A DNA stretch of 64,000 nt from Darksidea phi. Taxonomy: Eukaryota; Ascomycota; Dothideomycetes; Pleosporales; Lentitheciaceae. Of the stretch, positions 56,326-64,000 are shown piece after piece; position 1 is the first letter of the stretch; each line of letters begins with the position of its first letter. The DNA lies in contig JASJFT010000034.1 in NCBI GenBank assembly GCA_030770425.1, positions 62,001 to 126,000 on the forward strand, given 5' to 3'. Position numbers and translations under genes: made by a program. The notes below the pieces were generated by a model, which worked only from the letters and a program-made list of their open reading frames with translations, did not search any database and was not told the origin of the DNA.

Positions 56326-58762
56326 TTATATGAGGTGAACTTCCCGATACTCATAATTCTGAAATGCTTCCAACCCACCCTGACCAATTTTGCATCGAAA
56401 AACTCCAACTCGGAAATACTTGCCCTCTCTTCTTGCAGGATGTAGCAATAGTCCTAAAGCAGCCCTATTTTCTTCATCTTTCAGATCATTTACTGCACTC
56501 GACTGAATGCGTTCAGTTTTAATATTGTCGCCTTCGCCGTGGTCTCCGGCTTCTTCGTCATACATGGGCACCTCTTCATCGTAACTCTCATCGAGGGTCA
56601 TTCTTTCCAAATCCTTCCTTTGAAGATCCTCTTCCTCATACATATTTGAGCCAGAAAACATCCAATCAGAGCTTGTCGACTCTGAAACACTGCCATCATG
56701 ACTTGAATCTTCCTGGAAGCTTCTAACAAACTCTTTCCCACTTAACAACAGCAACATCAAAACCTTCCCTTGGAGAGGTTCTATATCAAAAGAACTTTCC
56801 CAATCCAGCCAACAAGTTGCAGTATGATGTTCGCTGATATTGGTTCTCCAATATTGTATCCCAAAGGCAATCGGGGGGTTCAGATACAAATCAGATGGCA
56901 GCTCAACCACCCTTCCCCGTATTTGTAACTCGGCATCTTTTATACGTCCGAAGGGGTTCAAATCCGAGACTAACTCACTCCAAGCCGAGATAATCTCGCA
57001 CTCCGACTGGATATCGTAGGTATCACGAGTGAATCCGATGGGTCTACTTGCGGCCGCCCAACTCCAAGAGGGGCATACGTAGGTTTGAGGTGCTGCTAAC
57101 TCGGCTAGACGTTCCTCCAGGCTCTTTTGGTCTGGCCACAACCAAACCCTCTCCAACCCCCTTGGCAAATAATCTTTCCAGAGGCCAGCAACATACACAT
57201 CTCCGGTCGCCGTTGCAACTCGCTTCGCAAGTCCAGACACGGCTGGAAATCTATCTTCGATATCGCTCATATGGCGACCAGAATATTTACCCATGAGATC
57301 CATCCATGTGTTATAAATTGAGCCTTGCTGGGAAGAGTCAAGGATATCTTGCGGTTTGAGATCGAGCAACGGCTTGTCGAATGGCTCGACTGACTCCCGC
57401 TTGGCGCAGATCAAGCTTAGTCTTGATGCCCCAAAACGCAGAAGCCTAGTTGAGAGCTTTTCTTCTTGCAGCGTCCATCCCCGCATGCTCCAAGTACTGT
57501 ACGCTCTATCAAGCTTCCGGCCTTCCCAAAGGGGGAGAATGTGCGTGCATGTAAAGTATCTTAACCGATATGTTCCCTGGATGGACGGCTTGATCGAGGA
57601 ACAGAAACTGATAGGCAGAGAATTTGGTCTGCTGAGGAACCCTTGGTGACATGACGATGAAGCCAAAGCACCGATGGTTACAAAGGCATTGTTGTAAATA
57701 AGGCCCATCTTTTCCGATTCTCTTTCCCAGTCCTGTGGAGAATTCTGAATGATACAGATCGCATCGATCCAAAGATAGCGTATCTTGAACCTTCGCGTCA
57801 CTATCACAGCATCTTGCATTACACGAGAAATTGAACTGAAATGAATGTCAGCTAACCGCGCCTTGAGATTATCTGTTGTTGTGATAGTCTGTCCCGCGGC
57901 ATCCCGTTCTGAGCCCCAACAATAGCTTAAAGCAGCGTACTTCAGCTCTTCTGACAGGTTTGAAAATTGGGTTTCTATGAGGCGGATCCCATCTTTTGTA
58001 TGCGGTGCATCTAGATCTAGCAACCTGGTCGGCGTTACGCGAGCGTCTTGCAAATGATTGCATTGGTGTAAACAAGTGTCCAATAACGATTGGATGGATT
58101 CAATCTGTTCAGCACACAGAACCTCGTTCCGAGGAGCGGGCTCCAACTGAAGCCATGACTGGCAATTTCCTTTTAGCATTGAATCAGCTATATCCATCCA
58201 TTTTCTGGATTAAGATTAGTTTCTCACCAGACCCCGATTCCGCTTTAAAAATAATGAAATTCGAGCGTAGCCAAATATGTCCATCATCATCCTCGGTGAT
58301 TTCATCTCCGTAATATATTTCTCTTTCATCCTCATCAATCTGGGTAGCTAGAAGCGCTACTAATGCATTTAATCCGTACTGTTGGGCCCCACGAAATCTC
58401 CAGTAGAAGTACAATTGTATCTTAACCTTCTCTGTCAGCTTTCCTCTCAGATCACTTCTTCGTATTGCCTCGCGGAGATAGTGGCAGAAATCACATCCGG
58501 CCTCTGCAGATTGACGTAGCCCTTCCAATTCAGGTAGAACGTCGTCATGTTGATAGTCTAATATGACTTCCATGGCGCAATTATGGTCCGAGAATGGAAT
58601 CGTTCGGGTATCCTCATCGAATGTGAGTACATTTTGGTCTTCTCCTCTTTCGTACCCCTTGTATTCCTTGACTCCGAATTTTGAATCGTCGAACTCGAGG
58701 ACTGAACATTTGGAGCACAGCCTTGCGGCTGAACCGTCGGGTATTGTCCGAGACGTCTCCAT
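56326..58762 (-). CDS. HET-domain (heterokaryon incompatibility) protein
   Basis: Exons 58762..58228 and 58187..56326 are joined by a very short 40-bp intron (donor GTGAGA, branch-like CTAAT, acceptor TATAG) that restores frame and gives 798 aa. Residues about 264-410 are the HET domain: LKYAALSYCWG, SRVMQDAV, LWIDAICIIQNS and MGLIYNNAFVTIGALASSS. The N-terminal 200 aa include CSKC and CDFCHYLREA, a Cys-containing block common before HET domains. The C-terminal part has an acidic stretch (MYDEEAGDHGEGDN). HET proteins can trigger cell death after fusion of unlike hyphae; many paralogues have unknown roles. The partner gene, if any, is not obvious here. Confidence 0.9.
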
Positions 58763-59400
58763 CTTAGACTTTCGAGATGGCTATTTAGCGCTTGTGAGAA
58801 TGGGTAACACGATGGTTTGTGATGTTGGTATGTGGAGGTAAGTGTCAATGGGTTCGTCCTTCAGCCCTCAGCTGACAGCAAAAGCTCTGCACTGCCACAA
58901 CATTCTGCAAGATTATATAAGCATTAGGTTCGGCTCTTAACAAATTCGACCACTACATCTCAATCTTCCTGCATTATTGACAGGGTTTCGATACCCCACA
59001 AGGATGTGCGGCGATAATCCTCCGACCGCGCTGTAAAGTCTAACCTCTTTCCGTTCCACCTAAACACTTTCTCTGAGACGAAAGTACTCAAACGCAGTTG
59101 TCGCATCTAGATGTTGCTAGGTACACTAGCTGCGCATAGGAAGACTATATGCGAGTGGCGTTCCCAGCCCGCGCCGCACGGGTATTGGAAATATTTCTGT
59201 GCATATCGAGCAGCGCACGGAGAGCGCTACTCTCATGTTGGCCATGATGATTGATACATTGGAATCCTGATATAGTGAATGTTGTCCTGTATTATGTGGG
59301 ATCTGAATCGCCATAACATCAATTGATCGTTACTGACGCGATTCTCAATAGATTACATCAGGTCGCGTTCATGCTCCTTGACTGTTCCTTTCCCTATAAA
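58763..59400. other. Region between the HET and tannase-family genes
   Basis: 638 bp holding the HET promoter and the tannase 3' end. No other gene seen. Confidence 0.4.
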
Positions 59401-61008
59401 TCAGATAAGACCTTCTAGTTGACACTCCCAACTCTCTGCCTTTTTGGTATCCCCAACACCATCCCATCGACTCGCATTGGGATACACACAATGCGTCCTC
59501 TGAGCCTCCACAGTCCCACCTTGTAACCGGTCGCCCGCAAACTTCGTCCCAATCAAGCTCTCCGGTGCATTGGCACCCTCGACCCAATCCACCATTGCCA
59601 ACAAAATACTATGCTGTGTATCATTGAACTGCGCACCCGCGGGCCGATCAACGGTCGGTTGCCCTATCGACCACGCTCCAGGACCGCCCGCACAATGACC
59701 CATGCCGGGGATGTAAAAGAGGCGATAAAAGTCATGCATTTCGGCTAGTGTAAGATTCAGCGTTTCAGCTGTGCGCTGAAAGGCGCGAGAGGAGACCGGC
59801 GAGGTAACGGTTTGATCTGCTCGGCCGTGGTAGGCGAGCAGTTTGCCGCCCCGGGCGTGGTATGCTGAGACGTTGTGGGATGAGCCACCTGCTATGTTGA
59901 TGCCGCCTGGGTTTAGGTTTACTGCGAAATCCATCTCTTCGGTGGTGAAGTTGAGAGGTGTCCATATACTTGAGTTATAGACTGCGCCGCGCCAGTAGTC
60001 TGTTAGAACTGTATAGCTGAGTTCAGGCCGAGTAGTGCCGTTGATGACTTTGGTGTTGGCGGAGAAAACGGAAGTGTCTGCTCCGAGGTCGAAAGCCGGG
60101 TAGACGATATGTCCTAAGCCGTTGGCAAGAGGCTGGTAGATTTCGCGGACCGTGTTGACTTGTGCGGACGTCAGACAGACGGATGAGTTGAGGATACCCG
60201 CGCCGCAAGCAAAGATAGTAGGATCGATATTATGCAGAGTCGGATTGTCGATAATGCCGTCTGTAACTCCGTCTAGTGGATCAAGTAGTGCGATCTGTGC
60301 CTTGACGATGGCGGACCATTGTGCTGCGGTGATATAGCTTGGGGAATTGAGATCTGGCCAACCGAGCCGATGGGCGAGTATACCTTTGGAAGCGACGATG
60401 TGGAGCCAATCAACGGCCATCGAACCCATGAGGATACCATCAAAGTCTTCGGGGTATAGGATTGCTTCTTCGTATCCTTGTCGCCCTCCCGTACTGCATC
60501 CGGAATAATAGTTGTAGCTAGCGTTGCGCCCATAGTATTTCGCAATAACTTGCTTTCCAGCTTCAGCTTCAGCATGAATAGCCCGGTATCCAAAGTCGTT
60601 GATATCTTCTGGTCGATCGAGAAAAAAGTCAAAGCCGGTTTGACCGTCATGGCCTCCATTCGTGCCAAAGGTAGCAAAGCCAAGACTGGCGCCATGTTGA
60701 AGATTTTTGTAGTCGATACAGCCACCTATTCCACCATTGCCTGTTGCCAAAAAGCGCCCGTTCCAGTCATCTGGGAGCCATGCTTCAATGCGATTTGTGC
60801 TAGAGGCGCTAGTGGTTACATTGAGGACTACTCGGCAAAGGTCCGTAGTAGCGTTTGCTGACTTCCCACCTGAAACACAAGAGGGAACAAGGTCTGGAAG
60901 AGCAATCGAGGCGCCGTTGATGAGATGTGTAGCATTCAGAACCGACACACCAGGTATAGCGTTGAGACTGGTGCTCACTTGCTGACAAGATGCTAGACCT
61001 AAGCTCAT
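59401..61008 (-). CDS. Tannase / feruloyl esterase family protein
   Basis: Single exon, 535 aa from ATG 61008. SGCSTGGRQGY places the nucleophile Ser at about 172 with the neighbouring Cys, HGRADQTV gives Asp at about 398, and GMGHCAGG gives His-Cys at about 438-439. This is the CS-D-HC arrangement of the family, in which the two Cys are joined by a disulfide. GNGGIGGCID (about 90-99) is another hallmark. Many N-x-S/T sites suggest a secretory protein, yet no signal peptide is visible: the frame upstream to 61059 has no ATG and no hydrophobic stretch. A missing first exon is possible. Usual reaction: release of ferulic or gallic acid from plant cell-wall esters or tannins. Confidence 0.88.
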   Translation of the reverse strand: MSLGLASCQQVSTSLNAIPGVSVLNATHLINGASIALPDLVPSCVSGGKSANATTDLCRVVLNVTTSASSTNRIEAWLPDDWNGRFLATGNGGIGGCIDYKNLQHGASLGFATFGTNGGHDGQTGFDFFLDRPEDINDFGYRAIHAEAEAGKQVIAKYYGRNASYNYYSGCSTGGRQGYEEAILYPEDFDGILMGSMAVDWLHIVASKGILAHRLGWPDLNSPSYITAAQWSAIVKAQIALLDPLDGVTDGIIDNPTLHNIDPTIFACGAGILNSSVCLTSAQVNTVREIYQPLANGLGHIVYPAFDLGADTSVFSANTKVINGTTRPELSYTVLTDYWRGAVYNSSIWTPLNFTTEEMDFAVNLNPGGINIAGGSSHNVSAYHARGGKLLAYHGRADQTVTSPVSSRAFQRTAETLNLTLAEMHDFYRLFYIPGMGHCAGGPGAWSIGQPTVDRPAGAQFNDTQHSILLAMVDWVEGANAPESLIGTKFAGDRLQGGTVEAQRTHCVYPNASRWDGVGDTKKAESWECQLEGLI

Positions 61009-61523
61009 GTTGCTTTTCTGCCGGGTGAAACTTTTGACATCCGGAAAAAAAATACACAACGGCTCCTATTTATTGCTCGCAAGGTACTACGTGTTTGGCG
61101 GACTTTTACAATCCATCCCGAGGTCATGGCTGAAGTGCGGGGTTGGCCTGATATTACATCGCACTAGTTCCGTGACAACCAGTCGGCATTGAAGTCATCT
61201 CTAGACTTGAAGCAGTATGTGCGCCGCTCTGGCTGTATGAGAAGGTTGTTCTCCTTTTCTGCGCTAAGGTAGACCAGTCCTTTGAGCCTAGCTCGGCATT
61301 CCTGGGGTGATTCCGTTTCCCGATATAATTCCGACCCTCACGCACTCTCAAGATCGCTAGCAGTCTACAATCTTAACATCCAATACTGAAAATTGCTCTT
61401 CTATCACCCATCGACACCGGTCAAATTACCTATTCAACAACCGAACTGGCTTCCCGCCCAAGCGTCCAACTTCGCAGGACCAGTCCTCACCTTGAAAAAA
61501 CCGTCTGCATACACTGTGATACA
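61009..61523. other. Upstream region of the tannase-family gene
   Basis: I looked here for an exon coding a signal peptide and found none with convincing splice sites. No other gene seen. Confidence 0.35.
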
Positions 61524-62434
61524 ATGGAAGATATTGAAGAGCGGCTTTCGACGGATATCTCGCGATACGCCGTGAGCGCTGACGATACTGAGGCATTAAC
61601 CACCTAACAGATGACCAATGTTTTCTGCTAGCACTAACTCATCACAGAGGAATGAATGCAATCGTACTGCTGTAAATATACCTTGTATAGGGTTGGACCA
61701 GCTATACCGTTGTAACAAACACCAATCGGCAGGTGAAAGTCGTCTAATTCCACCATTCATCTTTACATCTTGAACTAATGCACCGAACACGACAAACTTA
61801 CCAAGAGTTTTTTCTTAACTGTAAGTCATACGGCATATTAGCCAGTGTCCACGTATACCAGTTGGGTTTTGTCCCAGAAGCCGCTTTCTCTCGCGCTCGG
61901 CGTCGGCTCCTCGCCTCCCGGATGGAACAGCGTCTGCTTCACACCGTGCAGGACTTTGCAAGGTCTATTGATGTATTCGCATCACATTGAGCTCCTTGCT
62001 TAACGGATGACTAGATTCATCGCTTTAATGTGGAAAAATAGGCTCGCATTGGAACAATCGCCGAACATCGGCCGCGAGTTGTTCGCCCATTACTCAACCA
62101 CGACGACCTTTTGGAGATGAATATCCACGCGGAAATAAAAAGTGGTCACATCACTGGCATCGTCGACTGGGGGTCTCGAAATATATTCTTAGCTTCTAGA
62201 CTTTATCATACTAGCTCTTTTATTCTAACTATAAGTTCCTCCGGACGCAGTTCTGGAAGACTTTCTACGGAGTTACTGGATAACTTTCGTATCCTGATCG
62301 GGGGGCAATCGAAGTTGGGAGGGCATTTGGACTGTTCCGAACCTACGGTTTTAATCGTCGACCTGAGAAGTATAACGCAGCGCCTCTTCAAGAGGGAGAC
62401 CAGGAATTTATATACCTCGAGGCATTGTGCCTGA
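61524..62434 (+). pseudogene. Aminoglycoside phosphotransferase (APH)-like relic
   Basis: It begins with ATG 61524 (MEDIEERLSTDISRYAVSAD) and stops at 61605. Matching pieces follow in other frames: HRGMNAIVLL near 61650, LDQLYRCNKHQSAG and SRLIPPFI near 61690-61760, a central part ending at 61990, then LLNHDDLLEMNIHAE ... SGHITGIVDWGS at about 62090-62180. That segment corresponds to the catalytic HGDLxxxN loop and the IxDW metal site of fungal APH-family kinases. Multiple stops and frameshifts rule out a product. Confidence 0.75.
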
Positions 62435-63680
62435 CTTAGGCTAGTTTACCGTCAGTCGCTCTTAGCTTACTGTAGCCTTTACGTTGCACGAATAACAGGA
62501 TTGCTTTCGCACACTCAATACGAGGCCACCCGATCCAAGGTCCCCTTCCGTGACAATGTATCAGGGGTTTTTCATCTCGTAGTTGAAAAGCTGGGGTAGC
62601 AATTCTGTATTGAACGCAGTAAAGGAGTATGCTATATTCCACCCAATATAGTAATTTCCTCTTAGAGTAGAGAGGACACCAATGATAGGCTTTAGGTAGG
62701 CGTCCATGCTGACACACCGCCTATCAACTGCATCGTTCCCAACTTATGTCGCTCTCTGTCTCTCTTACCCCCAGCGACATGCACACTCGTAAAAGAAATG
62801 CACTTTCTAAACCTATCTAATTACCCAAGAGCAGTGCCGTAACTGCATACTAGCGGTACGAACTACTAGGACAAAAGCCGCAGAAATAACGGTAACAATG
62901 GTAGAAACTTGAAGACTGGCAGACTCTCGGTATATACAATATCCGTTTAATACTTCTTGTAACTAGTGGCCGAGTTGTCTGGGCGTACCTTGGACTTTTA
63001 TAAAATCTCTAGGAGACTGATTTTCATCGACTAGCTCTCCTAGGTCTATCGAGATGGGCTTGTTAGTGAAAACTTGGTAGGACTTTTTATCTTTCTTGGT
63101 TCCGTGTTTGGCTTGGAAGTAGATTGTAGGGATAGAAGCTATAAGGAAGTGAAAAATGGAAGAAAAGTTGTTGCCTAAAAGTTAGTTAATAGAGGGTTGA
63201 TGAAGAGAGGGTTGGACGGTCTAGGTTCGGAGTAGAGGTGGATTGTGGAATGAGTTTTGCTGTTGGTGTTGGTGTACGGTTTTATGACTACATATCCGCT
63301 ACATTGATGCGTTTGTTTTGTCATGGCTTCACATTCATCGCGTTCTGCCTCCTTCCCCGTCGCACTACCCTTTCCAACTCAACAACGTTAAAACGCTGTC
63401 TTTCATAACCGACTTCCCAAACCAGCAGTCATCGCGAAAGGGAAGCCGAGAACCCAGAGTACTCCTAAGGTGCTCTAGACTGCGTGCGACCTCATTGTCG
63501 ATACAGGTACGTTCCCATCGTAGCCTATATCAGGATGGAAGAATGCGATCGAATGCTTGTTTGGGGTTGCTGGATGTTGGATATCCTTGTCCGTGGAGCT
63601 CCCGCTGTTGGAGGCGTCAAGTCCGTATTCGACAGAGCGCTAGATGCGATCCGTACTGCCTTTTTATCCACGCTCAGTCC
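62435..63680. other. AT-rich intergenic region near the right edge
   Basis: No gene supported. An ATG at 63323 opens MASHSSRSASFPVALPFP, which looks like a Ser-rich N-terminus, but no continuation could be built. Confidence 0.35.
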
Positions 63681-64000
63681 TTATCGACCATTACGACTCT
63701 CAACGCTCGAACTCCTCCTCCTCCTGTAGTCTTCACTCCTGCTCCTGCTCCTGCTCCTGCTCCTACTCCTACTAGACCCTCTACTCCCCCTGCTCCTACT
63801 CCTACTAGATCCTCTACTCCCCCTGCTCCGATCGTCTTCATCCATAGCATCTACCTCATCTGCCAATGGGCTTTCTCTCGGTTCCAGCATCTCTAGATCT
63901 TCCAAGATACTCCGAGGCGGCATCTTCCATAAGCTCGTAGCGCATATCCGGTCCTTGGTCAACAGGTCATCCACGAATTGGTCTACATATGTCAACGTAA
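63681..64000 (-). CDS. Possible RS-rich protein, cut by the window edge
   Basis: A minus-strand frame is open from the right edge to a stop at 63681 (about 105 aa visible). It reads an acidic helix-like part (MPPRSILEDLEMLEPRE, DEVDAMDEDD) and then Ser-Arg repeats coded by a tandem DNA repeat, ending in VESRNGR. The acid-then-RS pattern is plausible for a nuclear protein. The plus strand is also open here as a Pro/Thr repeat, so the repeat alone could explain the frame. The start is outside the window. Confidence 0.3.
   Translation of the reverse strand, partial: TLTYVDQFVDDLLTKDRICATSLWKMPPRSILEDLEMLEPRESPLADEVDAMDEDDRSRGSRGSSRSRSRGSRGSSRSRSRSRSRSRSEDYRRRRSSSVESRNGR
63741..63824. repeat. 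GCTCCT hexamers and a 33-bp tandem repeat
   Basis: Three GCTCCT units (63741..63758) lead into two 33-bp copies (63759..63791 and 63792..63824) that differ at one C/T position. They code SR repeats on the minus strand. Confidence 0.85.

Noticed and set aside
63323..63480. Start of a gene with a Ser-rich N-terminus
   Set aside because: A possible first exon could not be joined to a following exon without hitting stops.

Overview
The window is nuclear DNA from a filamentous ascomycete. Most genes carry short spliceosomal introns (40-200 bp, GT...AG, usually with a CTRAC-like branch point). The gene types also point there: a HET-domain protein, a DHA2-type MFS transporter, a tannase/feruloyl esterase, small secreted cysteine-containing proteins, Ctk3 and Ppn2. 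A Dothideomycete, perhaps Pleosporales, is my inference and was not tested by any search. All splice sites below were read by eye; the spliced models keep frame unless stated.

Layout. 0.9-5.7 kb is an accessory block: an MFS transporter, a C2H2 zinc-finger fragment, and two secreted effector-like proteins. 5.7-12.1 kb is gene-poor, with a 62-nt C homopolymer next to a 10-N gap, several tandem repeats, a GC-rich inverted repeat and one small hypothetical gene. 12.1-38.3 kb is mostly conserved housekeeping: a complete midasin/Rea1 gene (about 4887 aa), the mitochondrial ribosomal protein L12 gene divergent from it, the CTD-kinase subunit Ctk3, pyrroline-5-carboxylate reductase, a RING-like protein with a long RS tail, and an HSL-type alpha/beta hydrolase. 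A decayed protein-kinase relic sits at 29.5-30.2 kb.

39.6-48.0 kb is the most unusual part. Three related kinase-like genes lie in tandem in graded states of decay: a C-terminal fragment, a frameshifted pseudogene that has lost its catalytic Lys and Asp codons, and an intact five-exon gene. The intact gene joins a duplicated N-terminal helical module, faintly HMG-box-like, to a kinase domain. This array and a YdeI-like gene are bracketed by two direct copies of a diverged repeat of about 75 bp.

48.5-61.0 kb carries a ubiquitin-fold/coiled-coil protein, a Ppn2-type phosphoesterase, an atypical Ras-like GTPase, a short-chain dehydrogenase, a HET protein and a tannase-family protein with no visible signal peptide. 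61.5-62.4 kb is an aminoglycoside-phosphotransferase-like relic, and the right edge cuts a possible RS-rich gene.

The genes do not form one pathway. Midasin (60S ribosome assembly) and mitochondrial L12 share a promoter of about 250 bp. The rest is ordinary fungal gene order mixed with accessory and decaying genes.
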